A stretch of DNA of 64,000 nucleotides from Solirubrobacterales bacterium (GTDB lineage Bacteria; Actinomycetota; Thermoleophilia; Solirubrobacterales; 70-9), in assembly GCA_025936755.1 (NCBI GenBank), contig JAICSS010000009.1, forward strand, positions 27,183 to 91,182. Reading direction: 5' to 3'. The notes under the pieces are model-generated. The model was given only the letters and a program-made list of their open reading frames with translations. It did no database searches and had not been told where the DNA came from. Below, piece by piece: positions 7,869-15,577 of this stretch. Both the position numbers and the translations under genes were made by a program. Each line of letters opens with the position of its first letter. The stretch's first letter is position 1.

Positions 7869-8662
7869 TCGGCTGGCTCGAGATCCCGCGCGGCTGGCTC
7901 GACTCCTTCGGGGAGATCGGCCGCTTCGGCCTCCGCGTCGCCGGCCTGGTCTACTCGGGCCGGGTCTTCAGGTTCTTCGGCGAGAGCCTGCGGCAGGCGG
8001 GGATCCTGATCTTCGGCTCGGCCCTGATCATCTGGGCCTTCGTCTTCATCCTCGGGCTGCAGTGCGGCCTCCAGGGCGCCTACTTCATCCGCTCGATCGG
8101 CGCCCCCTCCCAGGCCGGCGTCTTCTCGGCCTACTGCGACCTGCGCGAGGGCCTGCCCTACGCCTTCGGCTACATCCTCGCGGCCAAGGTGGGGACCGGG
8201 ATCGTCGCCGAGATCGGGGCGATGCGGATCTCCGACGAGGTCGACGCGCTGGAGGTGATGGGGATCCAGCCGATGACCTTCCTCTGCGCCACCCGGCTGC
8301 TGGGGGCGTGGATCGCGCTCCCCTTCCTCTACCTGGTCGGAATCGTGATCATCTACGTGGCCAGCTACATCTCGGTCGTCAACCAGGTGGGCGACGTCTC
8401 CTCCGGCGGCTACCTGCTGATCTTCTGGATGTACCAGAGCCCGCCGGACCTGATCTTCAGCCTGATCAAGGGGATGGTGATGGCGACCGTGATCGTGCTG
8501 GTCGGCTGCTACTACGGCTATACCGCCTCCGGCGGCCCGGTCGGCGTCGGCACCGCCACCGCCAAGTCGATGGTCTTCAACATCGTCGCCGTCCACATCA
8601 TCGGCATGCTCGGCACGGTCATCTTCTGGGGCGCAAACCCCAGGGCGCCGATCGGCGGCTGA
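7865..8662 (+). CDS. MlaE/YrbE family ABC permease (second of pair)
   Basis: 265 residues from a GTG that overlaps the previous stop (GTGA). It matches YrbE-B-type permeases: LAAKVGTGIVAEIGAMRISDEVDALEVMGIQPM carries the EIGxMRxxDEVDALxxMG coupling loop, and YYGYTASGGPVGVGTATAKSMV is the conserved C-terminal signature. It presumably forms a heterodimer with the preceding permease for lipid or sterol-like substrates. In Mce operons this gene is normally followed by six mce genes; here the next gene is convergent and unrelated, so partner Mce and MceG/MlaF proteins must come from elsewhere or be missing. Confidence 0.9.
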   Translation: MIGWLEIPRGWLDSFGEIGRFGLRVAGLVYSGRVFRFFGESLRQAGILIFGSALIIWAFVFILGLQCGLQGAYFIRSIGAPSQAGVFSAYCDLREGLPYAFGYILAAKVGTGIVAEIGAMRISDEVDALEVMGIQPMTFLCATRLLGAWIALPFLYLVGIVIIYVASYISVVNQVGDVSSGGYLLIFWMYQSPPDLIFSLIKGMVMATVIVLVGCYYGYTASGGPVGVGTATAKSMVFNIVAVHIIGMLGTVIFWGANPRAPIGG

Positions 8663-8663
8663 C

Positions 8664-8972
8664 TCAGCCGCCTTTGGCGAGAATCGCCAACAGCGCGGAG
8701 GAGAATCCCAAGGCAAGCCCGATGCAGATCCGATTGAGGGTGGTCTGCACGGAGCCCATGCCCTTCTTCAATCCGGCAATGTCGCCTTCGACCCGGGTGA
8801 ATCGCTCGTTCGTCCCGGCTTCCAGTCGATCGAAGCGCTTGTCGATTTGGACGAATCGCTCGTTCGTCCCCGCTTCCAGTCGATCGAAGCGCCTGTCGAT
8901 TTGGACGAATCGTTCGTCGATCCGGGCGAAGCGCTCCTTCTGGGCATCTTCGGGCGGGGCCATCGTCTGCAT
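8664..8972 (-). CDS. Small coiled-coil protein with C-terminal membrane anchor
   Basis: 102 residues, unrecognised family. After a short Pro-rich start the protein is a heptad-type coiled coil built from a repeated 18-residue unit (ERFVQIDKRFDRLEAGTN), encoded by a 54-bp tandem repeat. A hydrophobic C-terminal helix (LGFSSALLAILA) follows. Similar tail-anchored coiled coils are common as oligomerising membrane scaffolds. I chose the ATG at 8972; an in-frame ATG at 8963 is possible. It ends one base from the convergent YrbE gene. Confidence 0.6.
   Translation of the reverse strand: MQTMAPPEDAQKERFARIDERFVQIDRRFDRLEAGTNERFVQIDKRFDRLEAGTNERFTRVEGDIAGLKKGMGSVQTTLNRICIGLALGFSSALLAILAKGG
8801..8908. 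repeat. 54-bp tandem repeat, two near-identical copies plus partial third
   Basis: Copies at 8801-8854 and 8855-8908 differ at few positions, and a partial copy starts at 8909. The length is a multiple of three, so copy-number change keeps the coiled-coil frame. Confidence 0.8.
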
Positions 8973-9036
8973 GGATAGCAGCCTAGCGGAGGAAATGCAA
9001 CATATTGTCTGAGAAAGTAAATTCTCTGAAAATTCT

Positions 9037-9810
9037 TCAGCGGTGCCGGTGGCGGCGGAAGGTCTCCTCGACCCATTTGAAGCCGCGGCGGTCGCTGAGG
9101 CTCTGGCGGAAGCGCTCCATCGCGGGCGGGCGGGGGAGGGTGGGGTCGAGCGGGCCCTCGGGGGGCACGACCACCGGGTAGAAGAGCGAGGCGGCGGTGA
9201 CGTCGGCGACCGAGAGGCTCTCGCCGACGAGGAACTCGCCCTTGCCGCGCTCCAGCTCCGCCTCGAGCTTGTCGAAGGCGGCCACGATCGCCTCCCGCGC
9301 CCGCTGGGCGGCCTCGTCGCTGTTGGCTCCGAAGCGGATGCTGGTGAAGGCGCGGGCGTAAGCGCCGACCACCGGTTTCGCCTTCCCCAGCGGGCCCGGC
9401 ACCGATTCGGCGGCGACCTCGGCAAAGATCTCGGGCTCCTGGATCAGCTCGTAGAAGGACAGCAGCCGCGCGTGCGGCCCCAGGTTCTCGTCGAACCAGT
9501 CCTCCAGCTCGATCGCCCGCGCCCGCTCCTCGGCGTCGACCGGGTAGAGCGGCGGCTCGGGGTGGATGGACTCCAGCGCGGCGATGATCTCGGTCGAGTC
9601 GCCGATCGTGCGGCCGTCGACCTGCAGCACCGGCAGGGTCGGCTGCGCCCCGCGCGTCAGGAACAGGGCGATCGGGATATGGGTTCCCGGCAGCGGCGAG
9701 CGGCGGGCGTGGTCGACCCCCTTGTACTCGAGTGCCCAGCGGACCTTCTCGGAATAGTGCGAGATGTCGATCTGCCAGAGGACCGGCTTCTGCTCGGTTT
9801 GCGCGCTCAT
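9037..9810 (-). CDS. Glutathione S-transferase family protein
   Basis: 257 residues. An N-terminal thioredoxin-fold domain (about 8-90) contains ISHYSEKVRWALEYKGVDH and the cis-proline region QPTLPVLQVDGRTIGDSTEII. An all-helical C-terminal GST domain (about 100-250) has LVGESLSVADVTAASLFYPVV, the usual DxxL/ADxxxA capping motif. The start ATG is preceded by GGCGGAGA. Actinobacteria usually lack glutathione, so the thiol substrate may differ (mycothiol or ergothioneine); this is inference. It is divergent from the pterin dehydratase gene. Confidence 0.85.
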   Translation of the reverse strand: MSAQTEQKPVLWQIDISHYSEKVRWALEYKGVDHARRSPLPGTHIPIALFLTRGAQPTLPVLQVDGRTIGDSTEIIAALESIHPEPPLYPVDAEERARAIELEDWFDENLGPHARLLSFYELIQEPEIFAEVAAESVPGPLGKAKPVVGAYARAFTSIRFGANSDEAAQRAREAIVAAFDKLEAELERGKGEFLVGESLSVADVTAASLFYPVVVPPEGPLDPTLPRPPAMERFRQSLSDRRGFKWVEETFRRHRHR

Positions 9811-9833
9811 TCTCCGCCTGCCAGCATAAGCGT

Positions 9834-10112
9834 GTGGCGCTACTCAGCGATGTCGAGATCGAGAAGAGGCTGGCGGGGCTCTCCGGCTGGAAGCGCGAGG
9901 GCGACGCGATCGCGAAGAAGTTCGAGCGCGGCGACTTCGTCGGCAGCGTCCGCTTCGTCGAGAGCCTGGTCGAGCCGGCGGAGGCGATGAACCACCACCC
10001 CGACCTGGCGATCTCCTGGGACACCGTGACGGTGGCGATCTCCTCCCACTCGGAGGGCGGCCTGACGGCAGACGATTTCGCGCTCGCCGAGAAGATCGAC
10101 GCTCTCACCTGA
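9834..10112 (+). CDS. 4a-hydroxytetrahydrobiopterin dehydratase (PCD/DCoH)
   Basis: 92 residues, typical for pterin-4a-carbinolamine dehydratase. The active-site signature is present: N53 H54 H55 P56 D57, a V-x-V strand, then SHSEGGLTADDFALAEKID, matching the family's H-x-x-GGLT-x-x-D-xx-LA. The enzyme dehydrates 4a-hydroxytetrahydropterin in tetrahydropterin recycling; in bacteria without phenylalanine hydroxylase it may support other pterin chemistry. I chose the GTG at 9834, since the frame extends upstream without a plausible start. It begins a run of four closely packed genes. Confidence 0.88.
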   Translation: MALLSDVEIEKRLAGLSGWKREGDAIAKKFERGDFVGSVRFVESLVEPAEAMNHHPDLAISWDTVTVAISSHSEGGLTADDFALAEKIDALT

Positions 10113-10118
10113 TCGGCC

Positions 10119-10469
10119 GTGGCGAAGCGGAGGAAGCAGCGGCGGCCGCGGGAGAAGGCGGCGACGATCGACTACGTCGATCCCGAGGGCAACGTCCTGA
10201 CCCTGCGCGAAACCCTCAGCCCCGGCACGGTCGCCAAGGTGGGGGAGGCGCCGGCGGGGGCCGCGACCTCGCAGGACGACGCCTGGCACCGGCGTTTCGA
10301 GGTCCTCTTCGAGCGGCTTGCGGTCCGCTGGGAGATCGCCGGCCTGCCGCTCGAGGGCCAGAAGATGCTGCTCGGCCGCTACCGGATGGCCGATGCCGAG
10401 ACCCAGCGCTGGGTGCGGCAGACGATCGCCCGGCACCTCGAGGACCACATCCCCGAGCTGGCGGGCTGA
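10119..10469 (+). CDS. Conserved hypothetical protein
   Basis: 116 residues from a GTG six bases after the dehydratase stop. The N-terminus is strongly basic (MAKRRKQRRPREK), followed by a short beta-type stretch (TIDYVDPEGNVLTLRETLSP) and a helical C-terminal half (RRFEVLFERLAVRWEIAGLPLEGQKMLLGRYRMAD). I do not recognise a named family. The basic start and position beside an ArfB-type ribosome-rescue gene are compatible with RNA or ribosome binding, but that is only contextual. Confidence 0.65.
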   Translation: MAKRRKQRRPREKAATIDYVDPEGNVLTLRETLSPGTVAKVGEAPAGAATSQDDAWHRRFEVLFERLAVRWEIAGLPLEGQKMLLGRYRMADAETQRWVRQTIARHLEDHIPELAG

Positions 10470-10473
10470 ACCG

Positions 10474-10881
10474 GTGGCGGAGCTGCGGGTCGACGAGCGC
10501 CTCTCCCTGCCGCTGGGGGAGATCGAGCTGCGCACCAGCCGCTCCTCCGGCCCCGGCGGCCAGCACGCCAACGTCACCGCCTCCCGGGTCGAAGCGGTTT
10601 TCGACGTCGAAGCCTCGGCGAGGCTGACCGACCCGCAGCGGGCGCGGCTGCTGGAGCGGCTCGGCCCCGTCGTCACCGCCGTCGCCCAGGATGCCCGCAG
10701 CCAGTCGCGCAACCGCGACCTGGCGCTGGAGCGGCTGGCGGCGAAGATCGCCGCGGGCCTGCGGACGCGCCGGCGCCGGCGGCCGACGAAGCCGAGTCGT
10801 GCCTCCCGCCAGCGGCGGCTCGAGCAGAAGCGGCAGACCGGAGAGAAAAAGCGCCGGCGCCGGCGGCCGCCGCTAGAGTGA
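10474..10881 (+). CDS. arfB: Alternative ribosome-rescue factor, ArfB/Pth4 (GGQ-domain peptidyl-tRNA hydrolase)
   Basis: 135 residues. It contains a single class-I release-factor catalytic domain with [10 protein letters not shown] (GGQ at 28-30) and the following RVEAVFDV strand, and no codon-recognition domain. The C-terminal tail is long, Arg/Lys-rich and disordered ([24 protein letters not shown]), the feature ArfB uses to enter the empty mRNA channel. It hydrolyses peptidyl-tRNA on stalled non-stop ribosomes. I chose the GTG at 10474. The stop overlaps the next gene (GTGA). Confidence 0.85.
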   Translation: MAELRVDERLSLPLGEIELRTSRSSGPGGQHANVTASRVEAVFDVEASARLTDPQRARLLERLGPVVTAVAQDARSQSRNRDLALERLAAKIAAGLRTRRRRRPTKPSRASRQRRLEQKRQTGEKKRRRRRPPLE

Positions 10882-11267
10882 GGAAGATGCTCGGCGACGT
10901 CAAAGCGACCAGCGGTTTCGCGGTCGAGGACATGGGCGCCGCGCGCGAGTTCTACGAGGGGACGCTCGGCCTCCGGGTCGAGGTGCTCGACGAGCAGTTC
11001 GGCGTGGCGGTGCTGCACCTGGCCGGCGGCTACGACGTCTTCATGTATCTGAGCGCCGAGATGACCCCGCCCAGCTACACGATCCTCAACTTCGAGGTCG
11101 ACGACGTCGACGCCGCCGTCGCGGAGCTGGGCGAGCGCGGTGTCAGCTTCGAGCGCTACCCCGAGTTCGATCACGACGAGAAGGGCATCGTCCGCGGCCC
11201 CGGCCCGCACATCGCCTGGTTCACCGATCCGTCGGGGAACACCCTTTCGGTGCTGCAGCAGCCGTAG
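10878..11267 (+). CDS. VOC/glyoxalase family protein
   Basis: 129 residues with the beta-alpha-beta-beta-beta pairs of the vicinal oxygen chelate fold: [21 protein letters not shown] in the first half and [22 protein letters not shown] ... [18 protein letters not shown] in the second. The DPxGN ending is the usual VOC signature, with Glu/His metal ligands possible. The substrate is unknown (glyoxalase, dioxygenase or antibiotic-binding types all share this fold). Translation is coupled to arfB by a 4-bp overlap; ATG at 10887 is an alternative start. Confidence 0.8.
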   Translation: MRKMLGDVKATSGFAVEDMGAAREFYEGTLGLRVEVLDEQFGVAVLHLAGGYDVFMYLSAEMTPPSYTILNFEVDDVDAAVAELGERGVSFERYPEFDHDEKGIVRGPGPHIAWFTDPSGNTLSVLQQP

Positions 11268-11327
11268 CCCGGCGCAGGTCCGCCGCGGCAGCACCGGTCG
11301 GTGAAATCCCCGGGTGGGCGCCCCTGA

Positions 11328-11399
11328 TGGGCACGGCTGGTTTCGAACCAGCGACCTCTCGCGTGTGAAGCGAGCGCTCTCCCACTGAGCTACGCGCCC
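11328..11399 (-). tRNA. tRNA-Val (anticodon CAC)
   Basis: 72-nt cloverleaf on minus. The acceptor stem GGGCGCG/CGTGCCC has one G-U pair, then discriminator A. The D arm is GCTCAGTGGGAGAGC, the anticodon stem CTCGC/GCGAG with loop TTCACAC (anticodon CAC), and the T arm GCTGG-TTCGAAA-CCAGC. CCA is not encoded. A TACAAT box lies ten bases upstream. Confidence 0.95.
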
Positions 11400-11408
11400 G
11401 GGACGGGG

Positions 11409-11414
11409 ATTGTA
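11409..11414 (-). promoter_or_regulatory. TACAAT -10 box of tRNA-Val
   Basis: Good sigma-A -10 match on minus, nine bases from the tRNA 5' end. Confidence 0.55.
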
Positions 11415-11434
11415 GGACCGTGGCCGATCCGCCG

Positions 11435-12700
11435 CTAGCCGACGAGTCCGGGCTGGGGCACGGGTCCCTCTCCCTCGGGAAAGGGACCGGTTGGCCGCGG
11501 CCGCTCTTCTTCCGCTTCGAGGCTGCCTTTGCGCAGGGCCATGGCGACGAAGGGGTAGACGAGGGTCGAGAGCATCGCAGCGCCCACCAGGCCCGCGGCC
11601 GTCGAAGATCGCATCTTGCCGGCGTCGATGGCGATCGTCGTTATCGCGACGACGAGGGGGAGCTCGGTGGCCGAGTAGAAGGCCAGCGCGGCACGGTCGC
11701 GGAGCCCCATCTCCCTTCTGTAGAGGAGGAGCATCGGGACGCCGCGGATGACGAGGAAGAGGGCGAAGAAGAGCGCCAGCTTGCCGATCGCCGCGGCCGA
11801 GCCGAGCGCGTCGAGGTTGAAGGCGATGCCGCTGGTGACGAAGAAGAAGGGGACGAAGAAGCCGAAGCCGACCGCGGTCAGCTTCGACTCGAAGATCGCC
11901 AGCTCGTGGCCCTTCAGCGCCATCCGGGTGATCAGGCCGGCGACGAAGCCGCCGAGCAGGACGTCGAGGCCGAGGTCGCCCGCCAGCAGGACCAGCCCGA
12001 AGACGAGCACCACGGTCACCCGCACCGCCAGCTGGCTGCTCGCCTCGAAGGTCCGTTCCAGCGCCGGCCAGCCTTTCCAGGCGAGGCGCACCGAGAGCAG
12101 CGCCACCGCGATCGCCAGCAGCACGAAGGCGATCAGGATCGCCGACTCGTGCAGGGCGCTCTGGGTCGAGAAGAAGAGCGTCACCAGCAGGATCGGGCCG
12201 AACTCGCCGGCCCCGCCGGCCGCCAGCAGGTGGGTGCCGAAGCGCGTCTTCAGCTCGCCGTTGTCGCGGAGGATCGGGATCAGGGTGCCGATCGCGGTCG
12301 TCGCCATCGCCGCCCCGGTGTAGAGGAAGGAGACGATGATTCCCAGCCCGGCGAGGATGCCGCCGATCCCGAAGGCGAGTCCGACCGAGAGCAGCCAGGC
12401 CCAGGCGCCCAGCTCGAGCGGCCGCCCTTTGACTCGCTGGAAGTCGATCTCGTAGCCGGCGAAGTAGAAGAGCATCCCCAGCCCGAGGTTGGAGAAGAAT
12501 TCGACGAAGTCGTCGATGTGGGCGAGGTGGAGGACCTGGGGGCCGACGACGATCCCCAGAACCAGCTCCAGGACCACCACCGGCGGCGCCATCCGCCTCG
12601 GCAGCAGGGCGACGACGATCGCGGCGATCGCGGCGACCATGACCACGGCGAAGAAGGAGCCGGTGTCGACCTGGACGTGGGCGAGGGGGAGGGCGGTCAC
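11435..12700 (-). CDS. Kef-type cation:proton antiporter (CPA2), transmembrane domain only
   Basis: 421 residues, 12-13 hydrophobic segments, consistent with the Na_H_Exchanger domain of CPA2 antiporters. Visible family features are LGIVVGPQVL, GMLFYFAGYEIDFQRVKGRP, and the unwound-helix regions around GDLGLDVLLGGFVAGL and SATELPLVVAITTIAIDAG. No C-terminal TrkA-N domain is present; the tail ends in a Pro/Gly-rich stretch encoded by a short palindrome (11463-11488). It exchanges K+ or Na+ for H+ across the membrane. The start is a GTG six bases after a TAGGAT box, so the mRNA is probably leaderless. Confidence 0.88.
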   Translation of the reverse strand: MTALPLAHVQVDTGSFFAVVMVAAIAAIVVALLPRRMAPPVVVLELVLGIVVGPQVLHLAHIDDFVEFFSNLGLGMLFYFAGYEIDFQRVKGRPLELGAWAWLLSVGLAFGIGGILAGLGIIVSFLYTGAAMATTAIGTLIPILRDNGELKTRFGTHLLAAGGAGEFGPILLVTLFFSTQSALHESAILIAFVLLAIAVALLSVRLAWKGWPALERTFEASSQLAVRVTVVLVFGLVLLAGDLGLDVLLGGFVAGLITRMALKGHELAIFESKLTAVGFGFFVPFFFVTSGIAFNLDALGSAAAIGKLALFFALFLVIRGVPMLLLYRREMGLRDRAALAFYSATELPLVVAITTIAIDAGKMRSSTAAGLVGAAMLSTLVYPFVAMALRKGSLEAEEERPRPTGPFPEGEGPVPQPGLVG

Positions 12701-12706
12701 CGCCGC

Positions 12707-12712
12707 ATCCTA
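12707..12712 (-). promoter_or_regulatory. TAGGAT -10 box, leaderless antiporter mRNA
   Basis: Six bases before the GTG at 12700. It lies back to back with the SRP RNA -10 box, 11 bp away. Confidence 0.5.
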
Positions 12713-12723
12713 TGAGCGCCCGG

Positions 12724-12729
12724 TAGCAT
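12724..12729 (+). promoter_or_regulatory. TAGCAT -10 box of SRP RNA
   Basis: Seven bases separate it from the predicted 5' end of the SRP RNA (G12737). This gives an internal ruler for -10-to-start spacing in this genome. Confidence 0.6.
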
Positions 12730-12736
12730 GGGCGAC

Positions 12737-13005
12737 GGACCGTGCTAGGCGGGGAATCAGCGGTGCCCTGTAACCCGAAATCCGCTTAGCGGGGCCGACT
12801 ACCGTTCCGAGGAGCTGACCGTCGGGGTCAGTGCGTCGCGGCGGCGTTGACGGCCGGGTCCTGCGCGACGTGGGCACGCGAATCAGGTCAGGTCCGGAAG
12901 GAAGCAGCCTTAAGCGGATGCCGCGGGTGCCGCAGGTGAGCCCGGCTCGAGCCTAAAACGACGGACACGCCCGGTGGCCTCGCTTCAGAGGCGGGTGCAC
13001 GGTCC
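12737..13005 (+). ncRNA. ffs: Signal recognition particle RNA, large bacterial type
   Basis: About 269 nt. The ends pair: GGACCGTGC (12737-12745) with GCACGGTCC (12997-13005). The 5' Alu domain is recognisable (GTGCTAGGCGGGG, GCGGTGCCCTGTAACCCG, ATCCGCTTAGCGGGGC), as in the Bacillus scRNA. The S-domain helix 8 with the Ffh-binding motif GTCAGGTCCGGAAGGAAGCA is at 12887-12906, and CTGCGCGACG before it is also typical. The RNA scaffolds Ffh for co-translational targeting. Its 3' end is two bases from the stop of the convergent ABC permease. Confidence 0.95.
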
Positions 13006-13006
13006 A

Positions 13007-13807
13007 TTAATCGATCAGGCGCTTGCGCATCTGGTGGATCGCGACCCGCCAGGTGATCGCCGCGAAGGCGACGAGGAAGGCGAAGCGGAGCAGGTCGGCC
13101 CATTCGTAGCCGAAGGCGCCGCCGCGGACCAGTTCGACCAGCTGGTGCAGGGGGTTGACCTGCGCCAGCACCTGGAAGCCCTGCGGCAGCCCGTCGATCG
13201 GGAAGAAGGTGCCGGCGACGAGGAACAAAGGCGTGACGAAGAGCGCGGTCACGTAGTTGAACTGGTCGATCTTGGCCACCGTCGCCGCCATCGCCACCCC
13301 GAAGCCGGAGAAGCCGAGGGCGGTGACGAAGCAGAAGAGCGGCGTCAGCAGCATCCCCCAGGCCGGGTCGAGGCCGAAGGCGATCGTGACCAGGAGCGGG
13401 ACGCAGCCGTAGGTGCCCGAGCGCGCGGCGATCCAGAGCATCTCGGCGCTGACCAGCTCCTCGACGTCGACCGGGGCGGCGAGGATCGCGTCGTAGGTGT
13501 TCTGGAAGCGGTGCTTGACGAAGGTGCCGAACATCGAGGGCAGGGCGCTGGAGAAGATCACCGCCGTCGCCACCATGCCGGTGCCGACGAACTGGATATA
13601 GGGGACGCCGTTGACTTCGTCGACCAGGGTCGCGCTCAGTCCGAGCCCGAAGGCGAGCAGGTAGACGAGCGGTTCCATCACGCTGGAGAAGGTCGTCCCC
13701 TTCCAGTAGGTGCGGAAGTTCGCGACCTCGCGGCTCATCACCCCGGCGATCGCCGCCCGTTCGAGCCGGCGCAGCCGGCGCGGCGCCGGCGTTGCCACCG
13801 CGCTCAT
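13007..13807 (-). CDS. ABC-2 type transporter permease (NodJ/DrrB-like)
   Basis: 266 residues with six predicted membrane helices. The pattern SREVANFRTYWKGTTFSSVMEPLVYLLAFG near the N-terminus, the amphipathic TYDAILAAPVDVEELVSAEMLW segment and a C-terminal NPLHQLVELVRG motif are typical of ABC-2 exporters of the NodJ group. I chose the ATG at 13807, which has AAAGGA nine bases upstream; a GTG at 13873 overlapping the ATPase gene is the alternative. It pairs with the ATPase gene just upstream to export a lipid, polysaccharide or drug; the substrate is not evident. Confidence 0.85.
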   Translation of the reverse strand: MSAVATPAPRRLRRLERAAIAGVMSREVANFRTYWKGTTFSSVMEPLVYLLAFGLGLSATLVDEVNGVPYIQFVGTGMVATAVIFSSALPSMFGTFVKHRFQNTYDAILAAPVDVEELVSAEMLWIAARSGTYGCVPLLVTIAFGLDPAWGMLLTPLFCFVTALGFSGFGVAMAATVAKIDQFNYVTALFVTPLFLVAGTFFPIDGLPQGFQVLAQVNPLHQLVELVRGGAFGYEWADLLRFAFLVAFAAITWRVAIHQMRKRLID

Positions 13808-13856
13808 TCGCCTGTTCCTTTCTGTTGGAGGGGGACGAAAAGGAACGGACGAATCA

Positions 13857-14747
13857 TCAGTCGGCCTCCTCACCGGTCAGGAGCACGAACACGTCCTCCA
13901 GGGAGGCGGCGCGGACGACGGCGTCGTCGGGGACGAGGCCGTCGGCCCGCTCGGAGCCGACGATCGCGATCGCCGGCCCGGCCGGGCGCACCGAGAGCCC
14001 TCGCGACTCGGCTTCGGCGCGGGTCTCCGCCAGCCGGTCGGGGGGCCCGTAGACCTCGGCGGTGAAGCGCCCCGCGTGCTCGCCGATCAGCTCGGCCGGG
14101 CGGCCGCGGCTGATGATCCTGCCCTGGTGCATGACCGCCACCTCGTCGGCGAGCCGCTCGGCCTCCTCGATGTAGTGGGTCGACATCAGGATCGTCGTCC
14201 CGCGCGCTTTCAGCTCGCCGATCAGGGTCCACAGCTCGGTCCGGATCTGCGGGTCGAGCCCTACCGTCGGCTCGTCGAGCAGGACCAGGCGCGGCTCGTG
14301 GACGAGGCCGCGGGCGAGCAGCAGCCGCCGCCGCATGCCGCCGGAGAGCTCGTCGACCGCGTCGTGCCGCCGCTCGTGCAGGCGGGCTATGCCGAGCGCT
14401 TTGTCAACCGCGGCGCCGACGTCGGGGACGCGGTAGAGGCGGGCGAAGATCGCCAGGTTGTCCTCGACGGTGACGTCGACGTCGAGGTTGTCGAGCTGGG
14501 GGACGACGCCCATCTGCCAGCGGGCGGTCTTCGCTTCGGCCGGAAGCTCGTAGTCGAGGACGCGGAGGACGCCGGAGTCGGCGATCGCCTGCCCGGTCAG
14601 CAGCCGCATCGTCGTCGACTTGCCGGCGCCGTTGGGGCCCAGCAGCCCGAGGCAGATGCCTTCCGGCACCTCGAGGTCGAGACCGTCGACCGCGGTGATC
14701 GGCCCGAAGGTCTTGACCACGTCGCGTAGCTCGATCGCCGCCATCAC
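13857..14747 (-). CDS. ABC-2 transporter ATP-binding protein (DrrA/NodI-like)
   Basis: 296 residues. Walker A is GPNGAGKST (about 37-45), the Q-loop is in VVPQLDNLD, the signature is DELSGGMRRRLLLARGL, Walker B is LVLLDEPTVGLDP and the H-loop is in MSTHYIEEAE. A DrrA-type C-terminal extension (about 220-296) ends with ASLEDVFVLLTGEE. It energises the permease encoded 49 bp downstream. AGGTG precedes the start; MAAIEL three bases later is an equally good start. Confidence 0.9.
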   Translation of the reverse strand: MMAAIELRDVVKTFGPITAVDGLDLEVPEGICLGLLGPNGAGKSTTMRLLTGQAIADSGVLRVLDYELPAEAKTARWQMGVVPQLDNLDVDVTVEDNLAIFARLYRVPDVGAAVDKALGIARLHERRHDAVDELSGGMRRRLLLARGLVHEPRLVLLDEPTVGLDPQIRTELWTLIGELKARGTTILMSTHYIEEAERLADEVAVMHQGRIISRGRPAELIGEHAGRFTAEVYGPPDRLAETRAEAESRGLSVRPAGPAIAIVGSERADGLVPDDAVVRAASLEDVFVLLTGEEAD

Positions 14748-14788
14748 CTGATGGTTTCACGAGCGGACCTTTGACAGCCGCCGCTGCC

Positions 14789-15577
14789 TCAGGGAGAGCA
14801 GGCCGACCAGGGCCGGGCGAAGAGGTCGTAGCCCTTGCGGATGACGCTGAAGTCCAGGCGTTCGGCCTCGGCGCAGATCGCGGTCAGCGGTTCGGTGTAT
14901 TCGGCGACGAGGACGCGCTTGCCCGCGTCGACGAAGGGGCTGAACTTTCCGCACTCGTCGTAGGCGAAGCACTCCTCGACCACGGCGAGGTCGAAGCTGC
15001 GGAGCAGCGGCCCGACCTGCTCGGGATCGTTCTTCAGCGCCACCGCCATCCCCCGCCGGTGGACCTCGCGGGCGACCCAGCGGTTGAAGCGCAGCTGGTC
15101 GCCGGCGGTGAGGGGGAAGCCGGTCCTGTTTTCATAGCCGGCGACGTTGTCGGGCTCGACGGCGTCGAAGCCCTTGCGCCGGCAGAGGTCGAAGCGCCGG
15201 CGCAGGACCGGCGCCAGCAGGTCGAGCCGGCGGATGTCGAGCCAGCGCTCGTCGGGATAGCCTTCGTAGGCGCGGCCGAGGACCGTCTTCGGGAAGTCGC
15301 TCGCGTCGGGCCGGTAGCTCTCCCAGGAGCCGACGTCGAGGTAGCAGATGACCTTCCGTCCCATCCGGTGCAGCCTCGCGACCGTCCTCGCGGCGACTTC
15401 GAAGCCGTCGACCTCGTAGACCGCGGCGTCGATCGACGTATCGATCTTCCCCTGCAGCTGCCACTGCCAGGCGGCGGTCGTCGGCTTCGGATGCCAGCGG
15501 GCGGCGGCCGGGGAGGCGAGGAGGAGCGCGGCGGCGAGCGCCGCCGGGGCGAGGGCGGCGATCCTGCGCGCGGTCAC
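14789..15577 (-). CDS. GH114-type secreted glycosidase (endo-alpha-1,4-polygalactosaminidase family)
   Basis: 262 residues with an N-terminal signal sequence (VTARRIAALAPAALAAALLLASPAAA). The catalytic region matches the TM1410/GH114 fold: WQWQLQGKID, ICYLDVGSWESYRPD, DERWLDIRRLD, GFDAVEPDNVAGY (acidic residues on the barrel strands) and VVEECFAYDEC. Known members cleave galactosamine-containing polysaccharide. The GTG start overlaps the stop of the upstream membrane glycosyltransferase gene (GTGA), so synthesis is coupled. This suggests the pair makes and trims the same surface glycan. Substrate unproven. Confidence 0.8.
   Translation of the reverse strand: MTARRIAALAPAALAAALLLASPAAARWHPKPTTAAWQWQLQGKIDTSIDAAVYEVDGFEVAARTVARLHRMGRKVICYLDVGSWESYRPDASDFPKTVLGRAYEGYPDERWLDIRRLDLLAPVLRRRFDLCRRKGFDAVEPDNVAGYENRTGFPLTAGDQLRFNRWVAREVHRRGMAVALKNDPEQVGPLLRSFDLAVVEECFAYDECGKFSPFVDAGKRVLVAEYTEPLTAICAEAERLDFSVIRKGYDLFARPWSACSP

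Noticed and set aside
8801..8908. CRISPR array
   Set aside because: The repeats are directly adjacent, coding, and lack spacers. No CRISPR array was seen anywhere in the window.
10878..10886. Treating the VOC gene as starting at ATG 10887
   Set aside because: GTG 10878 overlaps the arfB stop in the GTGA style used throughout the window; both starts give the same domain.
12974..14065. Plus-strand ORF across the SRP 3' end and the ABC permease
   Set aside because: Antisense shadow of the permease and ATPase genes with no recognisable domain.
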